This document shows, piece by piece, positions 51,752-61,150 of a stretch of 64,000 nucleotides of DNA. A program made the translations under genes and the position numbers. Every line of letters begins with the position of its first letter. Within the stretch, counting starts at the first letter, position 1. Where the stretch lies: assembly GCF_009739515.1 (NCBI RefSeq), contig NZ_CP046535.1, positions 372,001-436,000 on the forward strand, written 5' to 3'. The DNA is from Sphingomonas profundi (lineage in GTDB: Bacteria; Pseudomonadota; Alphaproteobacteria; Sphingomonadales; Sphingomonadaceae). Under the pieces are notes generated by a model, which was given only the letters and a program-made list of their open reading frames with translations, was not told the origin of the DNA and ran no database searches.

Positions 51752-53866
51752 GTGGCCAGCACGAATATAACCGGCGAACGGGTTTTCTCGGAAAGAGCGG
51801 CCGACGTTCCGCCACCGGTGTTCGATCGCCAAGCCTGGTGGAGGACGCCCTTCCGGATCGTCCAGACCAATCTTCGTCTCGTCGATGTTCGGCATGCGCC
51901 GCAAGACATCGCCGCTGCGGTCGCGGATTTCGGTGCGACTGCGATTGTGTCGAACGTCGGCGGTATCGCCGCTTTCTATCCGACGGATCTGGCGCTGCAC
52001 TGGAAGAACCCGCATCTCGCCGGCGATTTCGTCGGCGAGATGATCGAGGCGGCGCATGCTAGGGGTCTCGCATATATCGGCCGTTTCGATCTCTCCAAGG
52101 CCATGGGCGATGCCTATGCGGCGCACCCAGACTGGTTCATGCGCGATCGTTCGGGCGCGCCGCGCACCTATGAGGGCACCTATCAGGCGTGTCCGAATGG
52201 CGGCTGGGCGCGCGAATATGGCTTTGAGATATTGCGCGAGGGGCTGACCCGCTACGCGATGGACGGCGTGTTCTTCAACATGACCGGCTACCCGATCAAG
52301 GACTATGCGAACGTGCCGCAGGGCGCGTGCGTGTGCGAGAACTGCCAGCGTCGCTTTCGCGACATGTACGGCCTGTCGCTGCCAGCGGTGGATGGTCTGG
52401 CCGATCCGCACTGGCCTGAATATCTTGAATTCCAGAAGCGCACGGCCGAGGAACTCGCTATCGAGAGCCGGGAAACGATCCGCCGGATTCGGCCGCTGAC
52501 CGGCGTGATCGGCATCCGCCCCGACGACGACATGTTCCGCTACGAATCCCAGCGGCGCGTGCACCGTGCCGCGCCCGAATGGGCGTATCAGGCCGGCGAG
52601 CAGAGCCGGTGGATGCGCAGCACCCGCCCCGATCAGCCGACCGCCAGCACATCTGCCGCGCATATCGACTATCCGTGGCGGCAGGTGACGGAGACGGCCG
52701 CCTGCCACCTCCTGCGCATGGCGCAGCAACTCGCGACCGGATCGTCGCTGGACCTGTACCTGATGGGGACGATCGCCGATCAGGACGATCCTCGCTATCT
52801 GCCGCCGTTGAGCGAGCTGTTCCGGTGGTACGGTCGCAATGCCGGCTATTATGCAGGGCTTGAGGATGCCAGCCGCATCGGGCTCTATATCTCCGGCTTC
52901 AACAAGCAGTGGGTCGGCCTGACCGAATCCGCGATGACGGCCGAGCGGACGTTCAATGGGGCCTACAGCGTGCTCGTCGATGCACGGTTGCCCTTCGCCT
53001 TCGTTAGCGATGCGCGCGTCCGCAGCGGCCAGGGCGATCTGTCTGCGAGGTTCGATGTGATCTTCCTCCCCGACATCGCGATCCTGAGCGAGGCGGAGGC
53101 GGAGGCGCTGGACCGCTTCGTGGAGAATGGCGGTCTGCTGATCGCAACCGGCCAGACCGGCGCCTATGAGGAACCGGCGGTCCGTCGTGCGTCGATGCCG
53201 ATGCGCAGTTCGCCGGTCGCGGGGTTGGGAACGCCGGTCGATGCGCATGGCTGGAGCTTCGCCGGAGAGAAGGCGACGCCGGCGTTCGGCGCACGGATCC
53301 CGGCGACGGGCCATTATTGGCCGGCCCGGCCCAAGGCGGGAGCCGAGATCATACTGCCGGCCGCACCGGTGCAACCGTTCGGGCCGCCAGAGTTCAGCTA
53401 TGCCGAGCCCGCCGCGCCGAGCCCCGCCACGCCGGGCGCATTGCTGCGGCGCTACGGGAAGGGCGCCTCGATCCATCTCCCCTGGCTGCCCGAATGGCAT
53501 TATTATCGCGATGGCCTGCCCGATCATCGCCTGATCTTCGAGACGCTGATCGCCGCCTTCGCGCCCGCACGGCCGGTGAAGCTTGCGGGACGCGGCGCCG
53601 TCGAGATCACGGTGCAGCGTCAGGCACATACCGGGCGATTGCTGATCCACGTGATAAACTATTCGGGCCAGCGCAACACGCGCTACGAGGAGCCGGCGGA
53701 CATCCACGGCTTGAGGCTCGGCGTTCGTGACGTGTCCGCGTCGGCGCGGGCTCTCGTCTCGGGCGAGGCCATCGCTGCGAAGGGAGCGCCCGATGCCGAT
53801 GGCTATAGCTGGTTCCCGCTCCCGCCCCTGCGCTACTTCGAAGTGCTCTCGATCGAAACCGGCTGA
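51752..53866 (+). CDS. Glycoside-hydrolase-like protein (beta-galactosidase-type architecture)
   Basis: 704 aa if started at the GTG at 51752 (GGAG five bases upstream). The N-terminal 330 residues look like a TIM barrel of putative glycosyl hydrolases: FRIVQTNLRLVDV, HARGLAYIGRFD, HPDWFMRDRSG, YAMDGVFFNMTGY and the typical CVCENCQRRFRDMYG Cys cluster. The middle (RFDVIFLPDIAILSEAEAEALDRFVENGG, in part IAILSEAEAEALDRFVENG) resembles the class-I glutamine-amidotransferase-like trimerisation domain of GH42 proteins. No signal peptide, so cytoplasmic. Likely cleaves a small glycoside or lactone-containing sugar, substrate unknown. Confidence 0.7.
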   Translation: MASTNITGERVFSERAADVPPPVFDRQAWWRTPFRIVQTNLRLVDVRHAPQDIAAAVADFGATAIVSNVGGIAAFYPTDLALHWKNPHLAGDFVGEMIEAAHARGLAYIGRFDLSKAMGDAYAAHPDWFMRDRSGAPRTYEGTYQACPNGGWAREYGFEILREGLTRYAMDGVFFNMTGYPIKDYANVPQGACVCENCQRRFRDMYGLSLPAVDGLADPHWPEYLEFQKRTAEELAIESRETIRRIRPLTGVIGIRPDDDMFRYESQRRVHRAAPEWAYQAGEQSRWMRSTRPDQPTASTSAAHIDYPWRQVTETAACHLLRMAQQLATGSSLDLYLMGTIADQDDPRYLPPLSELFRWYGRNAGYYAGLEDASRIGLYISGFNKQWVGLTESAMTAERTFNGAYSVLVDARLPFAFVSDARVRSGQGDLSARFDVIFLPDIAILSEAEAEALDRFVENGGLLIATGQTGAYEEPAVRRASMPMRSSPVAGLGTPVDAHGWSFAGEKATPAFGARIPATGHYWPARPKAGAEIILPAAPVQPFGPPEFSYAEPAAPSPATPGALLRRYGKGASIHLPWLPEWHYYRDGLPDHRLIFETLIAAFAPARPVKLAGRGAVEITVQRQAHTGRLLIHVINYSGQRNTRYEEPADIHGLRLGVRDVSASARALVSGEAIAAKGAPDADGYSWFPLPPLRYFEVLSIETG

Positions 53867-53953
53867 GCCTGCACGCGCCGCCGGGCGCACCCGGCCGTTA
53901 CCTGGCGGCGACGACCCGTCGCGCGGTCTTACCAACACACGCGGAAGCCGCCT

Positions 53954-55018
53954 TCAGAAGTCCTCGGGAACGTCGATCAGCACGATCCCCTGTCCCACGC
54001 CGGCATCCACCACATCGGCGGATCCCACCTGCGCCGCGATCGTGCGACCGTCGGGGCTGACGACGGGATTGCCGTATTTCCACCGGCCATAGTCCATGAT
54101 GTGGGTCAGTCGGGTATAGGCAGGGTTCGCCGGCTTCAGATCGAGCACGCAAAGATCCATCCCGGCCGCGCGGTCGCCGCTGCACTCCACCAGGGTGCGC
54201 CTGCCATCCGGGAAGATGCCCTCGACCTCGCCGTACAGGTTCGGCGGGGTGGGGTAGCGGGTGATCTTCTTCGTCGCGAAATCCACCGAGACAACCTCGG
54301 TCACGGGGCCACCGGCCTTCGATCCGAAACGATAGCAAGGCATGGTGAGCCCCTTCTCGCCGGGCAGGAAATCCTGCGCCTCGACGAGGCAGTCTGTGGT
54401 GGTCGTCACCTCCTGCACGTCGGACATCGTCGCGCTGCCGTCCGATACGGCGACCCGCCCGGTGAACAGCACGGTCGAATCGGCCGTCGCCCAGGTCGCA
54501 CCGCGCGGCCGCACCTCGGTCCAGGCGATGCGGTTGCTCGATCGGCTGGTCGCGACGCCCTCGAAGATGGTCATCTTTAGCGGGACCGGCGGGCGGGTGG
54601 CGGCGGCATCGAGCCAGAACAGTTCGATCGTCTTGAGGCGCGTATCCTCACGCGTGGCGGCGGGCACATGCGGCCCGGCGAGGATGAAGCTGCCGTCATG
54701 CAGGTAATGCACGCGCAGGAAACCCTGGTGCGGCATGTGTCCGGTCAGGTTGCGCACCCGCCCCGTGGCGAAATCATATTCGAACGCATCGCCATAGGAT
54801 CTACCGATGAACGCGATCTTCCGACCATCGGGCGAGAAGACGGGCCGCTCGCCAAACGGCGAGATGAGCCGCTGGTTGGCCGGCATCTCATAGGTCGGAT
54901 TGCCCGGCTTGTCGCCGAGCGGCAGGGTGCCGGTGACCGGTTCGCCACGCGGCGCGGCCAACGCCGGAAGGCTCATTGCCGAGAGGGACAGGGCGATCGC
55001 GATAGGCTTGACAATCAT
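53954..55018 (-). CDS. Exported beta-propeller (TolB/WD40-like) protein
   Basis: 354 aa with signal peptide (AIALSLSAMSLPALAA). PD40-type propeller repeats are visible (RPVFSPDGRKIAFIG, NPVVSPDGRTIAAQVG) with TolB-like strands between. Four Cys are present, two in ECSGDRAAGMDLC. It probably binds or processes a ligand in the periplasm; no enzymatic residues can be assigned. GAGGA lies seven bases before the ATG, and the gene follows the MFS gene by 10 bp, so they form one operon. Confidence 0.8.
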   Translation of the reverse strand: MIVKPIAIALSLSAMSLPALAAPRGEPVTGTLPLGDKPGNPTYEMPANQRLISPFGERPVFSPDGRKIAFIGRSYGDAFEYDFATGRVRNLTGHMPHQGFLRVHYLHDGSFILAGPHVPAATREDTRLKTIELFWLDAAATRPPVPLKMTIFEGVATSRSSNRIAWTEVRPRGATWATADSTVLFTGRVAVSDGSATMSDVQEVTTTTDCLVEAQDFLPGEKGLTMPCYRFGSKAGGPVTEVVSVDFATKKITRYPTPPNLYGEVEGIFPDGRRTLVECSGDRAAGMDLCVLDLKPANPAYTRLTHIMDYGRWKYGNPVVSPDGRTIAAQVGSADVVDAGVGQGIVLIDVPEDF

Positions 55019-55028
55019 GGTCGTATCC

Positions 55029-56378
55029 TCAGAGTTCTGGAATGACGGCATCTCGTGAAGATTCGTCCGGCGCGGCGTCGCGTGGCCGCTTCATGGCGAG
55101 CACCAGCGCCGCCCCGCCGATGAGCAGCCCCGCGAGCAGCATCATCCCCGCCTCGATTGATCCGGTCGCATCGCTGATCCAGCCGACCAGCAGCGGGCTG
55201 GCGAAGCCCGCGAGATTGCCGATCGAGTTGATCGCCGCGATGCCGATCGCCGCCGCGCTGCCGCTCAGCGTGGCAGTCGGCAACGTCCAGAACATCGGCG
55301 TCGCCGTCAGCGTCGCGGCTGCCGCGAGGCAGAGTAGCGTCGTCGACAGCCAGACCTGATCCTGCAGAAGCGGGGCAGCGATCAAGCCGCTCGCGCCGAG
55401 CAGCATCGGCATGGCGAGATGCCAGCGCCGTTCACCTACGCGATCGGAGTGGCGGCACACGAGGACCATCGCGACGACCGCGCACGCATAAGGCAGGGCG
55501 GAATATAGGCCGATCTGCATCGTCGAGCCCTTGGCTGCGGCGGCCACCAGCGTGGGCAGCCAGAAGGTCACGCCATATTGGCCCATCACGCAGCAGAAAT
55601 AAATCAGCGCGAACCGCAGGATCAGCGGATCCGAGACGAGATCGCGCAGCGATGCGTGCGAGGTCGCGTCCGTCGGCATATCGGTGCGGACGACATGTGC
55701 GACGCGCGCGCGCTCCCGTGGCGTGAGCCATCGCGCGTCCTCGACGCGCGACGACAGGATCAGCGGGATCATCAGGCCGAGCAGCAGGGCGGGCACCGCC
55801 TCGATCACGAACATCCAGCGCCAACCGCCCCACCCGAGCGCGCCATCCAGGCTCTGCATGATGAAGCCGGAGAGCGGGCCGCCGACCATGCCCGCCAAGG
55901 GAATCGCGACCATGAACAAAGCGACGATCTGGCCCCGGCGGGCGGCGGGGAACCAGTAGGTGAGATAAAGGATGATTCCGGGAAAGAAGCCCGCCTCGGC
56001 GATGCCGAGCAGGAAGCGCACGCAATAGAAGGAAATCGGTCCCTGCACGAGCGCGCAGGACGCCGACACGACCGACCAGCTTATCATGATCCGCGCGATC
56101 CAGATCCGCGCGCCGACGCGGTGAAGGATCGCGTTGCTCGGCACTTCGAACAGGAAATAGCCGATGAAGAAGATGCCGGCGCCGAGGCCATAGGCCGCCT
56201 CGCCGAAGCCAAGCTCCTCCGACATGCCGAGCTTGGCGAAACCCACGTTGACGCGATCCAGATAGGCGACCGCATAGCAGAGCATCAGGAATGGAATCAG
56301 GCGCAGGGAAACCTTGCGGAACAGCCGCGTGTCGTCGGCCTCCGACCATGTCTCCGCGTCGGCGCGACCGTCAGCCAC
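55029..56378 (-). CDS. MFS transporter (phthalate/tartrate permease-like)
   Basis: 449 aa, twelve helices. Motifs of the anion:cation symporter family: IPFLMLCYAVAYLDRVNVGFAK, ILHRVGARIWIARIM, RFLLGIAEAGFFPGIILYLTYWFP (in part LLGIAEAGFFPGI). Starts at a GTG preceded by GGGGGAA. Divergent from otnK, with a palindrome between them that fits a GntR operator. Likely imports the four-carbon sugar acid that the otn/den genes degrade. Confidence 0.88.
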   Translation of the reverse strand: MADGRADAETWSEADDTRLFRKVSLRLIPFLMLCYAVAYLDRVNVGFAKLGMSEELGFGEAAYGLGAGIFFIGYFLFEVPSNAILHRVGARIWIARIMISWSVVSASCALVQGPISFYCVRFLLGIAEAGFFPGIILYLTYWFPAARRGQIVALFMVAIPLAGMVGGPLSGFIMQSLDGALGWGGWRWMFVIEAVPALLLGLMIPLILSSRVEDARWLTPRERARVAHVVRTDMPTDATSHASLRDLVSDPLILRFALIYFCCVMGQYGVTFWLPTLVAAAAKGSTMQIGLYSALPYACAVVAMVLVCRHSDRVGERRWHLAMPMLLGASGLIAAPLLQDQVWLSTTLLCLAAAATLTATPMFWTLPTATLSGSAAAIGIAAINSIGNLAGFASPLLVGWISDATGSIEAGMMLLAGLLIGGAALVLAMKRPRDAAPDESSRDAVIPEL

Positions 56379-56400
56379 CGGGTTCCCCCCTCTTCACTAT

Positions 56401-56421
56401 GTTGTCCAGTTGCCTGACAAC
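56401..56421. promoter_or_regulatory. Candidate GntR/FadR-type operator
   Basis: GTTGTC and GACAAC, perfect 6-bp inverted arms nine bases apart, in the 100-bp divergent region between the MFS and otnK starts. FCD-type GntR regulators often bind TTGTC/GACAA half-sites; such a regulator is encoded at 59370-60161. Confidence 0.5.
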
Positions 56422-56477
56422 CTAGATTGTGTCAAGGCGATGCGCTATGGGGAATGACGAGGAGCGGACGGACGGCG

Positions 56478-57716
56478 ATGGGATTGCTCGGATGTATCGC
56501 CGATGACCTGACGGGTGCGTCCGATCTCGCGAACGAACTGGCGGGCCGGGGCATGCGCGTCGTCCAGACGGTCGGGGTGCCGACGGGCGAGGTGGCGGAG
56601 GCCGATGCGATCGTCATTTCGCTCAAATCGCGCAGCACGCCTGCCGCGGAGGCGGTGTCTCTCTCGCTCGCGGCGCTCGAATGGCTGCGGGTGGCGGGCT
56701 GCACCCATATCTTCTTCAAATATTGCTCCACCTTCGATTCGACGCGCGAGGGCAATATCGGGCCGGTGCTGGAGGCGCTGCGCGCGGCGACGGGCGCCGG
56801 CGCGGTGATCGCCTGTCCGGCGTTTCCGGCGACGGGCCGCACCGTCTATCAGGGCCACCTGTTCGTCGGGCAGCGGCTGCTCGACGAGAGTGGGATGGAG
56901 CATCATCCGCTCAATCCGATGACGGACTCGAACCTCGTGCGCGTGTTGCAGGCGCAGATGCGGGGGCAGGTGGGGCATCTGCCGCTGGCCGACCTGCGCG
57001 CTGGCCTCGCGGCGAGCCGGATGTCGGCGTTCGGGCCGGACATCGGCGCGGTCATCGCCGATGCGATCGACGTGGCCGACCTCGACCGGCTCGGTGCCTA
57101 TTGCGCGACGCAGTCGCTTTCGTCCGGCGCGTCAGGTCTCGGAGCAGGGATCGCGCGGGCCATGGTCGGGCGGGATGCGGGCCGGGCCTCGATGCCGATG
57201 CCGGCGGTGCGCGGCGGCCGGGCCGTGATCGCGGGGAGCTGCTCGCGGGCGACCCGGCGCCAGGTGAAGGCAATGGCTGACCGCTTTCCCGCGCTTCGCA
57301 TCCTGTTTGGGGGCGGACGGTCGAGTGAGGAGATATTAGGGGACGCCTGCGCGTGGATCGACGCGCAGGATCCGGCGACGCCGATCCTGATCTATTCCTC
57401 GGCCGCGCCGGACGAGGTGGTTGCGCGCGAGGCAGGCGAAGAGGCCGGCGCGCTGATCGAGTCGCTGCTGTCGGACATCGCGGCGCATCTGGTCGCGCGT
57501 GGCGTCGAGGCGCTGATCGTCGCGGGCGGAGAGACATCCGGCGCCGTCGTTCAGCGGCTGGGCGTCTCCAGTCTCGCGATCGGGCCGGAGATCGATCCCG
57601 GCGTGCCATGGACGATCGGGCGGCGGGACGCGGCGCCGCCTATCCTCCTCGCGCTGAAATCCGGCAATTTCGGTAGCGACGACTTCATGATCAAAGCCTG
57701 GGACCAGCTGCCATGA
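56478..57716 (+). CDS. otnK: 3-oxo-tetronate kinase (four-carbon acid sugar kinase, DUF1537)
   Basis: 412 aa. N-terminal signature LLGCIADDLTGASDLANELA and CSTFDSTREGNIGPVLEAL, C-terminal nucleotide-binding part with VAGGETSGAVVQRLGV and LKSGNFGSDDFM. OtnK phosphorylates 3-oxo-tetronate on C4, giving the substrate of OtnC. ATG at 56478 matches the family start; one at 56454 is also in frame. The stop overlaps otnC (ATGA). Cytoplasmic. Confidence 0.9.
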   Translation: MGLLGCIADDLTGASDLANELAGRGMRVVQTVGVPTGEVAEADAIVISLKSRSTPAAEAVSLSLAALEWLRVAGCTHIFFKYCSTFDSTREGNIGPVLEALRAATGAGAVIACPAFPATGRTVYQGHLFVGQRLLDESGMEHHPLNPMTDSNLVRVLQAQMRGQVGHLPLADLRAGLAASRMSAFGPDIGAVIADAIDVADLDRLGAYCATQSLSSGASGLGAGIARAMVGRDAGRASMPMPAVRGGRAVIAGSCSRATRRQVKAMADRFPALRILFGGGRSSEEILGDACAWIDAQDPATPILIYSSAAPDEVVAREAGEEAGALIESLLSDIAAHLVARGVEALIVAGGETSGAVVQRLGVSSLAIGPEIDPGVPWTIGRRDAAPPILLALKSGNFGSDDFMIKAWDQLP

Positions 57717-58372
57717 CCGGCGCCGACCCGATCGCGCAGGCGCGGGCGGAAATCGTGCGGCATGGCCGGTCGCTGTTCGAGCGCGGGCTGGCGACCGGCA
57801 GCAGCGGCAATCTCAGCATTCTGCTGGACGACGGATCGATGCTGTTGACGCCGACCGACGCCAGCCTCGGCGGACTGGAACCGGACCGGATCGCCCATGT
57901 GACGGCGGAGGGCGCGCATGTGTCGGGCGATTTGCCATCCAAGGAGGCATTCCTGCACCGCGCGATCTACGCGGCGCGCCCGCACGCGCGGGGTGTCGTG
58001 CATCTTCACGCGACCCATTCGGCTGCCGTCTCCTGCATGGACGGCCTGGACGCGAGCGACTGCCTGCCGCCGCTGACCGCCTATCAGGTGATGAAGATCG
58101 GGCGGCTGCCGCTGATCCCCTATCATCCGCCCGGCGATCGCTCGCTCGCCGGGCGGATCGCCGCCATCGCGGTGGATCATCCGGCGGTGCTGCTGGCCAA
58201 TCACGGGCCGATCGTGGCCGGCGCTTCGCTGCGGCAGGCGATGAACGCGATCGAGGAACTGGAGGAATCGGCCAAGCTTTTCCTGTTGCTGCGGGGCGTG
58301 CCGACGCGACCCCTCGACGCCGGACAGATCGCCGATCTGGAAACGCGGTTCGGACGGGCCAACGATCGCTGA
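57713..58372 (+). CDS. otnC: 3-oxo-tetronate 4-phosphate decarboxylase (class II aldolase family)
   Basis: 219 aa. Aldolase-II motifs: GLATGSSGNLSILLDDG, the catalytic Glu in SKEAFLHRAIY, zinc-binding His pair in VVHLHATHSAAVS and the third His in LLANHGPIVAG. OtnC decarboxylates 3-oxo-tetronate 4-phosphate to dihydroxyacetone phosphate, joining glycolysis. It sits between otnK and denD, as expected for this pathway. Confidence 0.88.
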   Translation: MTGADPIAQARAEIVRHGRSLFERGLATGSSGNLSILLDDGSMLLTPTDASLGGLEPDRIAHVTAEGAHVSGDLPSKEAFLHRAIYAARPHARGVVHLHATHSAAVSCMDGLDASDCLPPLTAYQVMKIGRLPLIPYHPPGDRSLAGRIAAIAVDHPAVLLANHGPIVAGASLRQAMNAIEELEESAKLFLLLRGVPTRPLDAGQIADLETRFGRANDR

Positions 58373-58389
58373 ACGAGGATGCGCTGTGC

Positions 58390-59364
58390 ATGGACATATT
58401 GATCACCGGTGGTGCCGGCTTTCTCGGCCTGAAACTCGCCCGGCGCCTGCTGCGCGACGGGCTCGATGGTCGTCCGATCGACCGGCTGGTGCTCGTCGAT
58501 CGCGTCGCCGCGCCCGATTGGGGCGATGCGCGGGTTGAGATGGCGGTAGGCGACATCGCCGACGCCACCTTCGTCGCGTCTGTCGTGTGGCAGGACTTCG
58601 ACATCATCTATCATCTGGCCGCCGTGGTCAGCGGGCAGGCGGAGGCCGATTTCGATCTCGGCCTTCGCGTCAACATCGACGCCTCCCGCCTGCTGCTCGA
58701 CATCGTGCGGGCGGCGGGCGGCTGCCCCCGTGTGATCTTCACCAGTTCGGTCGCGGTGTTCGGGCCGGTGACGGACGACGCCATGATCGGCGACGCCACT
58801 TCGGTCGATCCTCGCTCGTCATACGGAATGGAGAAGGCAGTCGCCGAACTGCTGTTGCGGGATTACAGCCGGCGCGGCTTCGTCGATGGGCTGGTGCTGC
58901 GGCTGCCTACCATCAGCGTGCGGCCGGGCAGGCCGAACCAGGCGGCATCTTCCTTCGCCAGCGGCATCATCCGCGAGCCGATGGCCGGCGAGGCGGCGAT
59001 ATGCCCGGTGCCCCTCTCGACGACGCTCTGGCTGCTCTCGCCGCGCCAGGCTGTCGCGGCGCTGGTGCGGGCCGGTGAGATGCCGACGGAAGCGCTCGGC
59101 ACGGATCGCGTCGTCAACCTGCCGGGCATCTCCGTGACCGTGGACGACATGCTCGCTGCGCTGGCGCGGCAGGAAGGGCCGGATATCCTGCGACTGATCC
59201 GGCAGGTGCCCGATCCGGCCATCGAGCGGATCGTCGCCAGCTGGCCGCGTGCGTGGGACGACCAACGCGCGCGCGCGCTGGGCTTCGCCGGAGACGCGGA
59301 TTTCCACGCGATCCTGCGCGCCTTCGTCGAGGACGACCTGCCGGCCGCCACCCGGAACGGCTAG
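58390..59364 (+). CDS. denD: D-erythronate dehydrogenase (extended SDR)
   Basis: 324 aa. NAD-binding MDILITGGAGFLGLKLARRLL, the catalytic Ser region IFTSSVAVFG, and Tyr-x3-Lys in SSYGMEKAVAELL. DenD oxidises D-erythronate to 2-oxo-tetronate, the first step of a pathway continued by OtnI, OtnK and OtnC, all encoded here. Assignment rests on this context; related SDRs act on other aldonates. Starts 17 bp after otnC. Confidence 0.85.
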   Translation: MDILITGGAGFLGLKLARRLLRDGLDGRPIDRLVLVDRVAAPDWGDARVEMAVGDIADATFVASVVWQDFDIIYHLAAVVSGQAEADFDLGLRVNIDASRLLLDIVRAAGGCPRVIFTSSVAVFGPVTDDAMIGDATSVDPRSSYGMEKAVAELLLRDYSRRGFVDGLVLRLPTISVRPGRPNQAASSFASGIIREPMAGEAAICPVPLSTTLWLLSPRQAVAALVRAGEMPTEALGTDRVVNLPGISVTVDDMLAALARQEGPDILRLIRQVPDPAIERIVASWPRAWDDQRARALGFAGDADFHAILRAFVEDDLPAATRNG

Positions 59365-59369
59365 GTGGT

Positions 59370-60161
59370 TCAGTCGGCGGTGGGCAGGTCGGTGACGCGG
59401 GCGCCGGTCTTGCTCCAGAACTCCTGATCTGCGCTCAGGATACGCCGCGCCGCCTGCTCCATGTGGTGGGTTGCCGCGATGCGTGCCCGCTCGGGATCGC
59501 GCGCGGCGACGGCTTCGCGCAGCTCGCGATGCTCCTCTTCCGTCTCCGCCAGAAAATCGCGGCGGAGGGCTTCATTCTGGCGGGTGACGTCGATCGCGAT
59601 CTCGATCGACTTGGCGAGCGCCTCGGTGACGCGCACCCAATAGGGATTGCCGCTGGCATCGGCGATGCTCGCGTGAAACGCGCGATCCTCGCTGGCGCCG
59701 CGCTGATGCTCGTTCTGGGCGCGGTTCAGCCGTTCCAGCGCGGTGTCGATCGCGCGCATCTGTGATTCGCTGCGGTGGGTGGCCGCACGGGCCGCGATCT
59801 CCGCTTCGACGGCCTTACGCACCTCGATGAGGTCGATCAGCGCGCTGATGGAGGCGCGGGTCAGATTGTCCAGCCCGCTGCCCGTAGGCGCATCGCGTGC
59901 GCGGACATAGGCGCCACTGCCCTGCAGCGTCTCGACGAGCCCTTCCGCCTTCAGCATGGCGATCGCCTCGCGCACCACCGCGCGGCTGACGCCGAAATGC
60001 CCGGCCAGCGCATTTTCGGAGGGCAGGCGGGCGCCGGCCTGCAATTCATGCCGGGCGATCCGCTCGGAGATCATGCGTGCGACGCGTTCCGCCCTGCCGC
60101 CCGAGAACGCCTTGCCGGAGTTGCGATCGAGTGTTTCTGACGGACCAGACAGGAAATTCAT
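59370..60161 (-). CDS. GntR/FadR-family transcriptional regulator
   Basis: 263 aa. N-terminal GntR winged helix (ISERIARHELQAGARLPSENALAGHFGVSRAVVREAIAMLKAEGLV, in part GARLPSENALAGHFGVSRAV) and the C-terminal FCD helical domain (RAFHASIADASGNPYW with metal-binding Asp/His, HHMEQAARRIL). It converges with denD. Probably controls the otn/den genes through the palindrome at 56401. The start at 60161 has no strong Shine-Dalgarno; the frame opens further upstream. Confidence 0.88.
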   Translation of the reverse strand: MNFLSGPSETLDRNSGKAFSGGRAERVARMISERIARHELQAGARLPSENALAGHFGVSRAVVREAIAMLKAEGLVETLQGSGAYVRARDAPTGSGLDNLTRASISALIDLIEVRKAVEAEIAARAATHRSESQMRAIDTALERLNRAQNEHQRGASEDRAFHASIADASGNPYWVRVTEALAKSIEIAIDVTRQNEALRRDFLAETEEEHRELREAVAARDPERARIAATHHMEQAARRILSADQEFWSKTGARVTDLPTAD

Positions 60162-60270
60162 CGCAGGAGCGTACAGCAGCGGCGCGGTCAGGCCAAGGCA
60201 CCGCCGACCCGCATGCCCCCGCCGCGCGGGAGCAGCCGCCCGTGGCCCCCTTCCCACGGACGGCTGCAAC

Positions 60271-61149
60271 TCAGAGGGTGATGCCGGCGAGCAATTCCAG
60301 CGCCTTGACCATGGCGGAATGGTCGCGGTCGCCATCGCCCTGCGCGACGCAGGCACTGAACAATTGCTGCGTGGAGGCGGTGCTGGGCAGGCTCAGGCCA
60401 AGTGCCTTCGCGCCGGACAAAGCGAGGCCAAGATCCTTCTGGTGCAGGGCGATGCGGAAGCCGGGATCGAAGGTGCGCTTCACCATGCGCTCGCCATGCA
60501 CCTCCAGCACGCGCGACGCGGCGAAGCCGCCCATCAGCGCGGCGCGCACCTTGGCCGGATCGGCCCCGGCCTTGGCGGCGAAGACCAGCGCCTCGGCCAC
60601 CGCCTCGATGTTGAGCGCGACGATGATCTGGTTGGCTACCTTGGTGATCTGGCCCGCGCCGGCCGCGCCGATATGGGTGATGTTCTTGCCCATGAGCGCC
60701 AGGAGTGGCTGCGCGCGGGCGAACGCCGCATCGCTGCCGCCGACCATGATGGTGAGCGAGGCGGCCCTAGCGCCGACCTCGCCACCCGATACCGGCGCAT
60801 CGACATAGTCGCAGTCGAGCGCCTGTATTCTCTCCGCGAAGCCCCGGGTGGCGATCGGGTCGATCGAACTCATGTCGATCACCAGCTTCCCGCCGGACAG
60901 CCCGGCGGCGACGCCGTCGGCGCCGAACAGCGCGTCTTCCACGTCGGGCGTGTCGGGCAGCATCAGGATCACCACGTCGGCGTCGCGCGCCACCTCGGCC
61001 GCGGAGTCGCGGACGCTGGCACCGGCCTCCAGCAGGTCGGCGGGCAGGGGGCTGCGATGCCGCACCAGCAGCAACTCGTGTCCGTCCGCCCGCAGGTGCC
61101 CCGCCATCGGCCGTCCCATGATGCCGACGCCGACAAAACCGATCTTCAT
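60271..61149 (-). CDS. 2-hydroxy-3-oxopropionate reductase-like (beta-hydroxyacid dehydrogenase)
   Basis: 292 aa. Family motifs in order: MKIGFVGVGIMGRPMAGHL (nucleotide binding), DAPVSGGEVGARA (substrate binding), and the catalytic Lys in AGQITKVANQIIV. GarR/GlxR-type enzymes reduce tartronate semialdehyde to glycerate; LtnD-type members oxidise threonate. Two bases separate it from the otnI-like stop. A glycerate 2-kinase lies nearby, which supports the GarR/GlxR role. Confidence 0.82.
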   Translation of the reverse strand: MKIGFVGVGIMGRPMAGHLRADGHELLLVRHRSPLPADLLEAGASVRDSAAEVARDADVVILMLPDTPDVEDALFGADGVAAGLSGGKLVIDMSSIDPIATRGFAERIQALDCDYVDAPVSGGEVGARAASLTIMVGGSDAAFARAQPLLALMGKNITHIGAAGAGQITKVANQIIVALNIEAVAEALVFAAKAGADPAKVRAALMGGFAASRVLEVHGERMVKRTFDPGFRIALHQKDLGLALSGAKALGLSLPSTASTQQLFSACVAQGDGDRDHSAMVKALELLAGITL

Positions 61150-61150
61150 G

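Noticed and set aside
51656..53938. A 760-codon open frame on the minus strand opposite the glycoside-hydrolase-like gene
   Set aside because: It is rich in Arg/Ala/Gly and His with no recognisable domain, and mirrors a well-supported plus-strand gene; long antisense frames are expected at this GC content.
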